Notes under the pieces: model-generated | Seen by the model: only the letters and a program-made list of their open reading frames with translations | Databases searched by the model: none | What the model was told of the DNA's origin: nothing | Shown here: piece by piece, positions 1-11,555 of the stretch | Numbering within the stretch: position 1 is the stretch's first letter | How the letters are laid out: every line of letters begins with the position of its first letter | Origin: Ustulina deusta | Lineage: Eukaryota > Ascomycota > Sordariomycetes > Xylariales > Xylariaceae | Direction: 5' to 3' | NCBI GenBank assembly: GCA_023159155.1 | Contig: JAJNNX010000016.1 | Coordinates: 806,001 to 870,000 of the forward strand | Length of the DNA: 64,000 bases | Translations under genes and position numbers: made by a program

Positions 1-2453
1 AATTGCTTCCCCATTGGGCAGTTCTTCTCCTAGCGAAATCGTGGTGGTTGTCCCATTTCTTAAGATAACCGGGATTTCCTTCTCGATTTCAAATACTTGG
101 CGTCATCTTATGCCCTGCATCACCGCCTAACACATGCTGCTCATGGCGCTAATATTTCAAACACCTTTCTCGGGGGCCTAGGAGGGCGTATAACGTGACG
201 GAATTCGCCATGCAATCACCGATGCTAGCTTCGACAGAGGATAATAACACAATAGATATCCCTTGGGCATGACAAATATGAACGCGGACTTCGTCAGAGG
301 CTGTGTCGGTAACACCTGTCCGTGAAGGTTTGGGACATAGTTCATTCCCGAGCACTCGGGGGGGAACGAGTAGAACGCTATGGGGGCTTTATTAAAACCA
401 TGGCTTTGGGTCACGTTAGGAGTAATATGAACCCGTCTCAACTTCTTTTTGGGTGAGTACGCCGACGTCTCACAGTATACCGAGAACATATTCCTTGCCC
501 CCACACTTGTGGTGTGATAACATGAGTGAAGTTCTTGGTTATGTCTTGCTTAGTGCTGATCATATCCTTATAGCGCAAGAATTCATCCAATGACAGTTCG
601 TTCCGATCTGTGGCATGTCTTACTAACGTACTTGGCCAAATCCGGATATGTCGGGGACATGTGACTAGCCTTCATCAAAAGCTGAACCATGAGGCGTCCA
701 AGAGACTGCAATCTAACGTGCGGTGACTACTCAAATTGATAGCACACCTGTAGTTCAGATGAGGGCGCCGATAGGCACGTACATCTGCCGTTTATGGAGA
801 GCAAGATGTTGGTGTATCCGGATCACCCGGCACTGAAGTTGAAGGAGGGAAAACTAGGAAAAAATCTATTTCTGAATTATAGCTATCTTTTCGGCTATTG
901 ATTTTATGCAGATTGCATATCGACCTAGGTTAGGGTTGTTTAGTTCATTCAATGTTTGCTACCTCGGAGGGAGTAGAAAGATAAGAAATAACTTGTCACA
1001 TCAGACCTCGATTGACTGATTTATCTTTGTTATTACCCCGAAAAGTCTTTGTATTTGAACCATCATATTGGTCACCTCTATTCTTGTCTACTGAGCGCTA
1101 AATGATAATCAGGATAAAAACAATCATATAATGTAAATGGCCTCTTGTTGCTACAACAACGATTCTATAGCTGTGAAAAAGCTGCTACCCCTTGAGCGAC
1201 GCTTTTCTCCTAAGGGATGTTCCTCGAGTCCATGATTTATCCTGGTGGAGGCCTCACTAGCATCGTTTCGAATCAGAGAACGTTCCATCTTTTGTACCGT
1301 CTCACCCTTATCTAAGAGTGAGTAGGCGAGAGACCAGATGCCAAATAGTTGCTACTGTAAGCGGCACTTTATAGTTCACGCTGGTGAACCTACTGGGGAC
1401 GCATCAGATGTACAGAGAGGGCTTCATGGCAAGCGCCGAAGTTCTGTAGGCGAACCTTGAAGAAATCTACTATTCTGCACAGTAATAGCAGACAAGCGTT
1501 AGCTTCTTTGATTATAGGGGGAAACGACACCATTATTTCCATGCTAGGAAGATTAGCATGTAGAATACTTTGCAAGACTGTAGGGCCTAGTAATGAGAAC
1601 TATTATAAGGTGTTTTCGAGCTGTGTTACCCGAAACTCAAAGAAACATGTACTGTCTTTGCTCGCCCCATCGCAGAAGTAAGTAAGAGAATAACTCAGGA
1701 ACCTGTATTAAGTTACCACCTATGGGCATATTCCAGGAGCTAAACACACGCGCCCAGAACAAATCCGATAGAGATCCAATGAAGAGCTTATAGACCCGGC
1801 TTGCATGAAAGCTCGTCGTCAAACGAAGCAAGAAAAAGACTACTGGCGGATCCGTCGTAATTACCAACAGCCATCACGGTGATTCTTAGGCCACTAGCAT
1901 AGTTGACGACATATCCTCATGATAAGGTAGGAAGAGCGGCTTGGCTCCATGTGATACCAGGCGTGGACTAATAGGGTCATAGGAGGATAAGATAGAAAAC
2001 AAGTTAGTGGTCTCTGATTGTGCCAGAAGGGTAAGAGCTGAGAATGGTTCGTGATGTGTAGATCCACTTCTGATGTGAGCCACCATAACCGCAAAATGGG
2101 AGAATCCACGTGGTCTGGGGACCAGATCATTGGCGGTTACGGCGGATTGTTTGCCGTATTTGATCAATGCCACCCCCATGTCGACGCCTCCAGAATCCTT
2201 TCAGGATCGACGTGGCATGCTGCGGGCGCTGCATTTAGAGCCTGCTGGACGGATAGGAATTTTACTGGAGCACAGTGGGAGTATTCGGAAACTAGTCTGC
2301 CATATTATTGACCCGCACACTTTTGGGGAGGTATTAGTTGATACGGGTGGTGGTCCATAGTTATTTAAGAAGCAACGGGAGGACCATACCGACACAGCTC
2401 AACACTTCCTGCATTGTTTTTGGTCGGGGCAGTCCTCGCCATATCGCCTCGCG
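1..2453. other. gene-poor sequence, nothing recognised
   Basis: About 2.4 kb of balanced base composition. Short open frames occur on both strands, but none has a recognisable domain, convincing codon pattern or splice structure. It does not show the extreme AT bias of the transposon blocks further right. It may be intergenic DNA or long-decayed sequence; I cannot tell which. Confidence 0.5.
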
Positions 2454-3435
2454 ATGATATTCCCCGTATTTTTGAAATATTCTGTCACCTGGCTCTTCAG
2501 CCGGTTGCTCAAAGGCAGCAACAAAGTATCCCAGATACGCCCTTCATCTCGCCAGCCCCAGACTGTGACAGCGAAGCGCACTTTAAAACCAGTCATAATT
2601 TTGATTCATGGCGCTTGGCATCTTCCTAGTGTATGGAAAAAGGTCAAGGGGCGGTTAGAAGCGGCCGGGTACGAAGTTTACACACCAAGACTGCTCACAG
2701 TGGTTGGACCTGAGCCTGTGGACTACTCGTGGCGGGTTGATGTGGCGGTAGTCCATGATATCGTTCTTCCCCTTTTCGACCAAGGCCGTGAAGTCGTCAT
2801 CGTAGGCCATTCCTATGGGGGCGTCGTAGCCACTGCATCGGTAGAGGGTCAGAGTGTCGCCGACCGACAATCACGCGGACTTCGGGGAGGCTTTAGTGCA
2901 GTCGTATACATCTGCGCATTTCCCATTGCCCAGCGCGGATTCTCTCTCCTTTCAGCCAAAGGCGGAGATTACAGTGAATGGGCGATAAAGGCCGAGCCAT
3001 TCAAGAGGGTCAGTGTCATACTACGGCTCACCTAATCTGCTAGCACTGACTCGACATACCTAGATACCCTGCTCCATGAAAGTCGTGCCAGAGGCTGCGG
3101 AGCTATACTATAGCGACTTGTCTCCAGACGAGGCGAAAGAGTGGCTTGCAGATGTAGGAACTAATTTTCAATCGCAACGCTCCTTCGAAGAACCCTTGGG
3201 GTTTTGCGCCAACGATATCGAAATTCCCATGACGTACCTGTTATGTGAGGGTGACAAAGCGGTCCCAGTCCAAAGTCAGGAACAGATGGTAGCAGAGATA
3301 CCGAGAATGAAGACGCGGCGTTGCACGGCGGGACATAGTCCGTTTTTGAGCCAGCCGGACCTTACTGCGGATGTTATTGTTGAGGCAGCCCAGAATGCTC
3401 AGTGGCCAACATCCGGTCGAAATTGGCTTCTGTAA
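2454..3435 (+). CDS. alpha/beta hydrolase, MES/EstC-like esterase fold
   Basis: Predicted soluble alpha/beta hydrolase of the small esterase type. Two exons: 2454-3008 and 3064-3435, with a 55-bp phase-0 intron (donor GTCAGT, branch-like CACTGAC, acceptor CCTAG). Together they encode about 308 residues. Seen directly: an oxyanion-hole HGAWH (about residues 52-56), the nucleophile elbow GHSYGG with Ser at about 120, an acid candidate Asp in EGDKAVP (about 249) and a catalytic His in AGHSPF (about 276). All triad positions are present and ordered as in the family. The first 40 or so residues look unlike the family, so the true start may lie nearer the KPVIILIHG strand or in another upstream exon. 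Substrate cannot be deduced. It stands alone in a gene-poor stretch. Confidence 0.75.
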
Positions 3436-5425
3436 GGCTTCAGCTGTAATATATGGTTTACTAAAATACGGATCGAGTAAGCATCAAAACATTCTCGGAA
3501 TTAATCGTTTCAGCTTCGGCTCCCACAGCTTCATCAAGGTGGTTGTGTCACCCCACAGCTTGTAGCTCGTTTAATAGTAAGGTCGGTCTCCTCAGAAAGC
3601 CGGCTTCACAAAATCCAACAGTGACATCTTCCGCCTGGCTCTCTCTTAGCATTGATATCCTCGTTCCACGCAACCCAACCGTGAGTCTGGCTTTCGAGTT
3701 GTTGACGTGAGCGCTGGTCCGGATACCTGGATTGCCGAATCGAGGTTATGACCTCGCGATCCTATTCGGTTCATGCATTGCATTGCGCCAGACATGGGCG
3801 ACTCTGCGGCCAGGGCGATCAGGAGCCCAATGGCCTGGATATGGTACGGGGATCCTGCAGTTGATGGCTTCCGACCCAATGAAAAATCAAGCCACAACTG
3901 CCAGAACCGTCCATGTGTATACGTCATAGTGTTGGCGAGGAACGAGAGCAGCCGAGCGTGAGCGAATTGAATAAGCTATCGATGTTGCACAAGCCCCTCC
4001 CTGAACCAGCGAGGACCGTAATGTGTCCGCGACGCCACATGCTAGATAGTCGAGACGCATGGTTGCTTTTGCGGCCCATACAGTATCCGAAGTCTTGGAT
4101 GATATCCGGTGCAGCCCAATGCCAAGAACCCAAGGAACAGGGAATGGTAGCCAGGATAATCAATGGTTTCGCTTGAGGATTTCGGGAAGAGGTTACCGTA
4201 CTTTGACAAGTGCTCGGCAAAAAGTAGGTGACTGGCATGGTCCAACTGAACGCCCCTTAAACAGGACAGCTTTTGACCAAGCCACCACCTTTACCACAGA
4301 CGTATCAGCTAGATAGATGTTATTATTACGACGAGTTTCTTGCGTTCTGTTTGATTAACAGTACCTTTGGTATATCTGTCGAATTCTAAGTATAGAAGCT
4401 CATTGCTCAGCCCATCCCTCAGGCGAGGGAAGAGTTGGCCGCCTTTACGCGGTTCCATGGTAGATGCGGTGTTGTTGGCCGGGGAAAGCTTTTGCCGGTT
4501 GCCGGAATCGTCAAGCGATATAATACACGGGACGGTTGGGTATCATGCTAGGAACATACTAGTCAAGGCTCGCACAGAAACATGCCAAATGTTGATCCGA
4601 TTACTTATTGCAGCTCCGAATTATGTGCTATTCTGTTGCGTTCATGTGAGCATCTGTTTGCTGCCTTCCTCACAATCCGCAAGCTTCTTGCTACTGAACC
4701 TTAGGTATTGTCCAATATTGTAGCAACGAACTACTGGTTAAAACAAAGAACGTGTGTTATATATTATTAGCAGGGATCATTTATGGAGTTCTACAGTAAC
4801 CTCCTTGTGTAACAATGTACCTAGGTATACTTATATACACCCAGCTTAGCAAGCGTAATTGCGCGCAGGGTATACTTTCGTCTTATAACCATTTACTACC
4901 TACATAGGTAATGTAGATGTTAAAGGAACAATTACTCTCCTAAATACAAAGTGCTCCGTGCTTATCAGAGCCATAGAGATATGTATAATTGTAACAGGCC
5001 TAAGCAAAGCTCGACCTATTCGTTATATTTGTTACGCTGCTCATAGACACGCATTCATACACCATGCAAAAACATACATCTACTCAGGTAGGTACTTGAG
5101 TATTTAGCCCAGGGCTGCCAGTAATACTACGGTACTTAGCAGGTAGTTCGGTGCTTGCATCACATGGTGTAAACCGAGAGGAAGCACAGCAGATGAAACA
5201 TGCCCCGCGGCCCCACAGCGGCTGTTACAGATCGATTAGTGAGGTGCTAGTGCAAGCTACCCCGCCATATTTCTGCCCACTCTCCATTCCCCTCCGTCTT
5301 CCCCTCTTAGCCGGTCTTGGTCTCCATCTCCATCACTCCTATCGTGCAGCTTTCCACCCTGGCGAACTCCCACATAAGTACTGGCTGTTGATCGCTTCTT
5401 GAACTAGTATAGATTCACGCTACGT
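3436..5425. other. intergenic region, no gene recognised
   Basis: Only short frames with no family resemblance. From about 4,740 to 5,130 the sequence becomes AT-richer and carries scattered CCTAGGTA and GGTAGGTAC words, common in filamentous-fungal intergenic DNA. A frame at 4367-4723 starts at TTG and looks like chance. Confidence 0.45.
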
Positions 5426-5607
5426 GTGGGGACCATACTATTTGAGCAGCAGTTTCGGAAGCCAAACAGCTTCGTCAGGCCCACCCTGACATTTCCGTGG
5501 CGACCTAAGCATTACTCTCTTACTTCTCCCTCGTTTCTTACATCAACTCCGCCGCCCCTTTCTCCTTTGCTCATTCCTCTTGCGTCGACAAAGGCCGACC
5601 ACCAACC
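5426..5607 (+). promoter_or_regulatory. pyrimidine-rich leader before the mutarotase gene
   Basis: The 100 bases before the start codon are dominated by C and T (tracts such as CTCTCTTACTTCTCCCTCG), typical of fungal 5' leaders. The start sits in a good eukaryotic context, ACCAACCATGG. No TATA box is obvious. Confidence 0.45.
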
Positions 5608-6734
5608 ATGGTAGACAGACCCAACAAGCCCGCTGCACTAGCTAGCACGCCGGGCCTGCCACCTCAGCCACAGGTCAACATTTCACATGCTAACTCGCGC
5701 GTCTCGGCCGTCCTCCCCACCGGTGAAAGCGTTGAAGTTCTCCTTTTCGGGGCCACTGTCATCAGCTGGAAGGACCGGGCTGGAAACGAGAAACTCTGGG
5801 TTTCCGATGCTGCTAAGCTTGACGGATCTAAGGCTGTGAGAGGCGGTATTCCTCTCGTCTTTCCTGTAAGTGAGGAGAGGGGTAGGGGATGGAAGACGAG
5901 GCTGACACGCCCAAAAAAACCTCAGCTAATTAATGCCATTTGCGTGTGAGATAGGTCTTCGGCACGGCACCCGATCATGCGGCCACCACCAAGCTCCCCC
6001 AACACGGCTTTGCTCGCAACTCAAAGTGGGAGTTTCTCGGCAAGTCGTCTTCTGAGTCAACATCAAGCCCCTCCGATGCCTCCGTGAAACTTGACTTTGG
6101 TCTCTCATCTGCAACTCTCGACGAAAAATCCAAAGAACTATGGCCCTATACCTTCTCTGCTATCTACAGCGTTACCCTGACTCCCGAGGGCTTGAGCACC
6201 GGCATTGTCATTACGAATGATGGGAAGGAGTCCTTCGAATGCCAGGTCTTGCTGCACACGTATCTCCGAATCAATGTAGGTTCAAGCCACCGAAGAGTAA
6301 TGCAAGGGTGGAGAGTTGGAGAAAATTGCTGGTTGCTAATATGCTTTCCGTTTATTCAGGACATTACCAAAGTCGAAGTCACTGGCCTCGAGGACTCAGA
6401 GTACATTGACAAGGTAGACGGCGCCAAGACCAAGTCGCAGTCCGGCGCCGTCACCATCACCGGCGAGACCGACCGCGTCTATACCCCGGCTAAGGGCCCA
6501 TCGTCACCCATCGTCGTGACTGAAGGGGGCTCGATCGCTTTTAGTCTCGTGCGTGACAACCTTAAGGACGTTGTGGTGTGGAACCCCTGGACGGAGAAGG
6601 CAGCCGGCATGGGCGATTTCGAGCCCAAGGAGGGCTTCAAGAGAATGATATGCATTGAAGCTGGCTCTGTGCGTGGATGGACGGGTCTTGAGCCTGGAGA
6701 CGTTCTTGGTGGTGCTCAGACGATTTCGTACTAG
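5608..6734 (+). CDS. glucose-6-phosphate 1-epimerase (hexose-6-phosphate mutarotase, yeast YMR099C type)
   Basis: Interconverts alpha and beta anomers of hexose 6-phosphates in the cytosol, feeding glycolysis and the pentose phosphate pathway. Three exons: 5608-5865, 5955-6275 and 6360-6734, all phase 0, giving 317 residues, the usual family length. Intron 1 has donor GTAAGT and acceptor ATAG; intron 2 has GTAGGT and TTCAG. Galactose-mutarotase-like beta-sandwich motifs are visible: FGATVISWK near the N terminus, RGGIPLVFP, the catalytic-His region LPQHGFARN, HTYLRI with the second His, VWNPW, and the catalytic-Glu motif CIEAG near the C terminus. Every expected catalytic position is present. 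It converges with the next gene. Confidence 0.93.
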
Positions 6735-7091
6735 CTACATGGCAGATCTGCTGACCTAGGGAGGGTGGATAAATTATGAGAGGTGTGGGGAAAAACCGGA
6801 CGGCGGACGATTGTTTTCTTCACGAAATAGCCAAAGAAAGAAGTGCATAACGAAGGTTATTATTGTCTTGGTGTGAGGACATCTATAACCAGAGATGAAG
6901 GTTTACTTTACTTACATTTCTTTTTTGTCAGTGGAAAACATCTCGCGATGGTTTTATAGAGCAATTATGAGCAAGCAAATCTGTTGTTAGTTAGGAAATC
7001 TCCGCATACACAGGACCAACGATCTGTCCCCGTTGCTGCTGCCCCAGTAATCTGATGGCAAATGTATGAGATAGTGCATTACTAAATCAAC
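6735..7091. other. convergent intergenic region (3' ends)
   Basis: Short AT-moderate spacer between two convergent genes, presumably holding both 3' untranslated regions. No ORF or repeat seen. Confidence 0.5.
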
Positions 7092-8405
7092 TCAGCAGTT
7101 CCCATCCTGCGGTAGCGGTGTGATTTGGTTGAGTAGTAGGTATGCATTCTCGACCAATATCCAGCTCAACTCCCACTCGGCTTTTTTCTGTGCTAGGTCA
7201 GTTCCCGTCGAGTTCGATCGACCTCCATCCCCCTTTCTCTTCCGCCGCTTGTCTAGCTTCCGTGTTTCTCGTGCCTGTTTTTCCTGCGCGACGTCGATAG
7301 GGAAATGGGCCCCGTCGTAATGCCCGCAGCGCGCACACCGTCCCGTGCGCCTCCCCTTGTCGTAGTCCCGGCACGGGCAGCTCGCTCCGCACGCCCTGAT
7401 CTCGACGACCCGCCGCTTCCGCGCCCCGTCGCTCGAGCGGTGGCCCAGCGCCGAGTACGACGCGCTGTCCCAGTTCGTGTAGCGCCGCAGGAGCCGCGAG
7501 ATGCCCGCCGCCGCCGACGAGTGCGATGTCCGCGGGTGCCCGCAGCCGCAGCGCGGGGTCCGGTCGATGTCTGCTTTCGGCTGGGTTCGGCCTGGTATTG
7601 CCTCGTCGAAGTCGATGCATGCGCAGCCTTCTGCTACGCATGCCGCGATGTGCGTTACCCGCGTTTTCATCCTCGGCAAGGATGACGGGGGTTCCTCTGC
7701 GTCCCTGCTACTGCCAGCCTTCTTCTCCCCTTGCCGGCACCCCGGGGAGACCTTCGACGGGGTGTCGTATGGGATCATCTCGACGTCTGTCGCCGAGTCT
7801 ACGTGTCCGAGCCCGGCGTAGTACGCTTCTAGGACACGCGCGCAGAGCACGAGCGCGACGCTCTCGCGGGGTGCCGGGATGTTCTGGAGGGCTCTGCGTT
7901 GCTGCTCTTGCACGGGCGCGCCCTCGGCTTGCGGTGGGCTGGCGGGACTCCCCTCGCTTGCCGTGTAGGGCGTGAAGTAGGCGTCCGAGAACTGTCGTAT
8001 GCGGTCGAGGAATGGATGGCCGGCGCACGGCGCCATGGCGAGCGCTGAGAGGACTTCTATGATGGCGTCTTCTGGGCCATTTAGACTTGGTTTTCTGTTT
8101 TCGGGATCCCGCCCGTTCTTGCGTGTTCCGAGCTCTGTATCTGGGGCTATGTTCTGGCATTTGTTTGCTGGTTTTGTTGGTGATGAGGCGAAGGTTGTTG
8201 GTGATGATGATAATGATGATGATGAAGACTCGGAAGTCGAAGGCCAGAGGAGCGGTAAGACTGCCCGGGCTCCCTGCAATACCTCCCGCAAGGAAGCATC
8301 TTGGCTGTCTTCGTACGAAGGCGGCGGGTTGCTGTCAACTTTCCTGGTGTCGCCAGTTGGCGTTTTCTTCCTAGCGCCTAAACGTCGGCGGAAAAGATGC
8401 ATCAT
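7092..8405 (-). CDS. fungal protein with two Cys/His (CxC...CGH) modules, function unknown
   Basis: Single uninterrupted frame of 437 residues, start MMHLFRRR. I do not recognise a named family. Residues 1-105 are low complexity (Ser/Pro-rich; a GAT/ATC trinucleotide run at about 8,200-8,227 encodes poly-Ser). Residues 110-200 contain a helical-looking segment (EDAIIEVLSALAMA, later ALVLCARVLEAYYAGL). Residues 256-295 and 339-368 are two related modules. The first reads C-x4-C-x-C-x2-FD then RCGCGH-x4-H; the second reads C-x3-C-x-C-x2-YD then RCARCGH-x4-H. The spacing suggests metal binding, probably zinc; that is inference. A basic stretch (KLDKRRKRK, about 383-391) could be a nuclear localisation signal. 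High GC and coherent codon use support a real gene. Confidence 0.75.
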   Translation of the reverse strand: MMHLFRRRLGARKKTPTGDTRKVDSNPPPSYEDSQDASLREVLQGARAVLPLLWPSTSESSSSSLSSSPTTFASSPTKPANKCQNIAPDTELGTRKNGRDPENRKPSLNGPEDAIIEVLSALAMAPCAGHPFLDRIRQFSDAYFTPYTASEGSPASPPQAEGAPVQEQQRRALQNIPAPRESVALVLCARVLEAYYAGLGHVDSATDVEMIPYDTPSKVSPGCRQGEKKAGSSRDAEEPPSSLPRMKTRVTHIAACVAEGCACIDFDEAIPGRTQPKADIDRTPRCGCGHPRTSHSSAAAGISRLLRRYTNWDSASYSALGHRSSDGARKRRVVEIRACGASCPCRDYDKGRRTGRCARCGHYDGAHFPIDVAQEKQARETRKLDKRRKRKGDGGRSNSTGTDLAQKKAEWELSWILVENAYLLLNQITPLPQDGNC

Positions 8406-9353
8406 TCCTCCTATCCCTATCTAGACCTGTGCTTGGGCTTAGGTATGTAGAGCGCAAGTACGGCAACGGCTCGCTCTTGGTTTTAATTACCTCCCGTGAA
8501 GAGAAGTGCCGGTTGGTATACCTATAACACGGCTTCGGTTTGGGTGATGCCTAACTGGGAAGAGATAGTGTACAGGTTATGGCAACCTTACTCTATATGT
8601 TCACCTTTGAGATGCATGCCCCGCATTATATGGCATTGCTCCTCGGTGTCCTAGAACTTCATAGCGCGGACACGTGGGCGCTGCCAAGTTGATGCTGCTG
8701 ACCAAGGTGATTAAGTGGCGCCGAGAGACGAGCGAAGGCGGCCCGGCGCTTTGCCATTATAGATGCATAAGAAAGCAAGATATTAGTGGCAGCTATCATC
8801 CAATTTGAAGATGCGATGTCGACAGCCAAAACGTACGGGGCTCATAGGACTGAATTCGCCTGTGAGAGAATTTATCCAATTATCACTCGGCATGTCTAAC
8901 CCAGTCCGACTCTCAGCTTATTAGCCCGAGGTTGAAATCGTGAATGTCGAATGTCTTGGACTAAGTGCAGCTGAGTCTTGGAATTTGGAGCTTCGCGGCC
9001 TTAAACGGGGTCCCCAATGCCAATGCAGCTGAGGGGGCTATCAATTGAACTGCTCATCAGCGAGAAATCCTTCCCTATTCATTAAGACGGCTTGGAGACA
9101 TCATCATGCGATATTTTCAATAGTAGTACATTCTGCAGGTCAGACAACTACCCCACGTCAGTTTTCGGTGGTCATCTATCCACTCCCATGTTGTCCACGG
9201 CCTCACATTTTCGACTTAACATATGCATACACACGAACAACTCCATCCCTTTGCCGATAAGTCTTCGCTCGGAGTCGCAATAAGAAAACTGGCGAAGATG
9301 CTTCAAAGGGCTCATTGTAAGCCCCAGTCAAACGCACGGAAAAGAAGATAACA
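8406..9353. other. intergenic region
   Basis: About 0.95 kb upstream of the Cys/His-module gene. Contains no recognisable ORF, RNA gene or repeat; presumably includes that gene's promoter. Confidence 0.45.
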
Positions 9354-9474
9354 ATGGGTGTGAAAGAAAGGAGTTGTTCAGTCTTTGTCTGTATTAAAAC
9401 CCAGGACCCACGCTGCCATTATTGTCCCCTCCGCAGACAAGTTGAGCTTTCACCCCGTCTCAAGAGAGTGTGAT

Positions 9475-9774
9475 ATGTGTATTGAACACTACCACGAGGT
9501 ATACTGCCGTAAATGCTTGCGTACCCTTGGCACAGCCTTTACAGGTACGCGGACCTACTGCACAGCTTTCTACAAATGCGGATATTGCACGGTTGAGGAA
9601 TATCAACTCTGTAAGCAGACTCGATCCCGGGCACCACGGAAGTGCCCTCGAGGGCTGGAGATCTGCCCTCACGAATGCAAAAGGCACCGCCCTCATAGGT
9701 CGCGGACGTGGATGTGGCGCGACTTCGCTGTTAGAATGCGCCGAAAGTTGAACATCCCAGTTTGCGAGCGATAG
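9475..9774 (+). CDS. small Cys-rich hypothetical protein (weak gene model)
   Basis: An open frame with a striking cysteine pattern: C-x2-C, then C-x2-C (CRKC), C-x4-F-x-C-x2-C (CGYC), C, and later C-x6-C-x3-C. It ends in a basic, Arg-rich tail. The longest open stretch begins upstream at 9361 but has no ATG there; the first in-frame ATG gives about 100 residues starting MCIEHYHEVY. A 5' exon spliced on is possible: an ATG at 9354 opens a different frame that also contains paired cysteines. No family recognised. The cysteine spacing argues mildly for a real, perhaps zinc-binding, protein. Confidence 0.35.
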   Translation: MCIEHYHEVYCRKCLRTLGTAFTGTRTYCTAFYKCGYCTVEEYQLCKQTRSRAPRKCPRGLEICPHECKRHRPHRSRTWMWRDFAVRMRRKLNIPVCER

Positions 9775-9994
9775 GCTGTCGCGGGCCGCGAGGTGCTCAT
9801 TCTTATCTATCAGCACGTTTATAGACAGACGCCCGGAGTCCATATCATGTCAGACCATGAAGGGTCCCCCATTCGCTTTCAATATTTAGACTAGTACTTT
9901 TCATTGCACAGTGATCCGGCAATACGAAAATCGCAGGGGCAAAAATGTCAGCGTGAAGCAGGCGACTGCTATCATTTCGATGGATTCGTTAAGG

Positions 9995-11555
9995 CTATAG
10001 TTTAATAGATAAATCCCAAGCATCTAATGTAACAGCAGTGGCCGTGAGAATAGAAGCATATCCAACTAGGATTCCCATGCCGACCGCTGGCCCTACGTCT
10101 AATGTGGGCACTGTCATATTGACCAATCCGGTCATCAGATTGGCAATAAGGAACAAAGCTAGACCGTTCCGATTATAAGCTCGGAGGACTGTGCTCGTAG
10201 CAGCACTGTATGCCTCCTGTTCAGTTTTGGGGTCGGTGGAATTATAGAAGGCCGGGAAGAAGATTGTTTCTACGAAACAACAGACTAAGAGTTGTGCAGA
10301 ATTGAAGGCAGCAACCCATAGAACATAAGGGAAATTGGCCAGGCGTCGAGAAACATCTAAGCCAGCACCATATTTGAAGTTCGTTGCAAAGAAATAGAAC
10401 ACTGTCCAGGCAGCAGTCCAGGTACTCATCCTCACTAGAAGAGTAGTTCGCTGTGTCGCGTTGTTCGCGTTGTAATTTGTATTTATCTTTCTTGGCAAAA
10501 TGAACATCCCCATATCTTGCCCAGCTAGAAAAATAGCCAGGTAGCCGACGAAGCTGCAAAGGCCCTCTCTGTTCATAGATAATAGGTCTGTCCGTGGCGC
10601 GGTAAGGATGAAGGCTTTAAGTGATGTGCCCTCAAGTATGAGCTGGTATGCAATGCCTAAAATGATAGCCAGAGAGGCATAAGAGGGTATCACCTTGAGC
10701 ACAGATTGGGAAATGGCGACAAAAGGAGGCAGGAAGCCAAGCGTAAAGAAAAAGTTCCAGTGAACACCATACTCGGTTACATGTTCAGCATAGTCAAGCC
10801 CCTTGACGCTGATGAGGCGCACCACGCCTAAGACAAGAAGCGGGAAGGAGTGCCGCATAGAGTGGATAAGGCGCTGAAACAAAGGGGTGGTGCGGCTTTC
10901 GGCCCTCTCTTTCAGCAATGGTCGAGCAGCCACAACGCCGGCCGAGAAGACGAACGACCCAACACCCAAGTCCATCAACGACGTGCCCCAGGTCTCAACC
11001 TTGGCAAAACGGCGGGGGAATATCCTGAAATCAACCGCCAGGATCGCGAGACATGTCAACACCAGCAACGAACCCCGGTATGTTGTCAGGAATGGCTTCG
11101 TAGACAAGGCTGTCAGAGCACCAGAGGACTTGTTCTGGGCTTGCGCGGCGGGCGGAAGCTTGGGCTTTTTCCTTCTCGCGATGCCGGGGGTCGGGGGCAG
11201 AGCATAGACAAAGATAGCAGGCACAAAGAACAGACCGCAGAGCAGCAGTGGCGTATCAGCATAAAGGGCCATGGCGAGCAGAGGGCCGAGAACATTGAGG
11301 AAGAGATCGACGAGGAAGCTCACGGGCTTGTATGGCCTGAAGAAGGACTGTCGAGATTGGAGAACGGACCAGAGGATGAATGCGACCTGCAATCCTTGCG
11401 AATTAGCTCGATGAACAGCCGCGACCATACGTACAAGAGCAATAACCTACAGGTCCAACGGCGGTCACATAGTTGATCTCGGCGATTGAGCCTCCTGAGA
11501 GGTTGGACACAAAGTCCTCTTTCAACTGCTTGTAGCTCGTCGTCTCGATGGCCAT
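9995..11555 (-). CDS. gwt1: GPI-anchor inositol acyltransferase GWT1 (PIG-W)
   Basis: ER multipass enzyme that acylates the inositol of glucosaminyl-phosphatidylinositol in GPI-anchor synthesis; it is the known target of the Gwt1-inhibitor antifungals. Two exons on the minus strand: 11555-11451 (35 codons, [20 protein letters not shown]...) and 11386-9995 (463 codons plus stop). The 64-bp intron has donor GTAGGT and acceptor TTGCAG. The product is about 498 residues, the normal length. The family signature [16 protein letters not shown] followed by [12 protein letters not shown] is intact, and about a dozen hydrophobic segments run along the protein. The downstream ATG at 11428 lies inside the intron and is not the start. 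It is divergently arranged with the gene at 12,882. Confidence 0.94.

Noticed and set aside
920..945. TTAGGG-like word
   Set aside because: A single occurrence, not a telomeric array.
7198..8424. Several long frames overlapping the 437-residue gene on both strands
   Set aside because: High-GC shadow frames; only the minus-strand 7092-8405 frame has coherent Cys/His modules.
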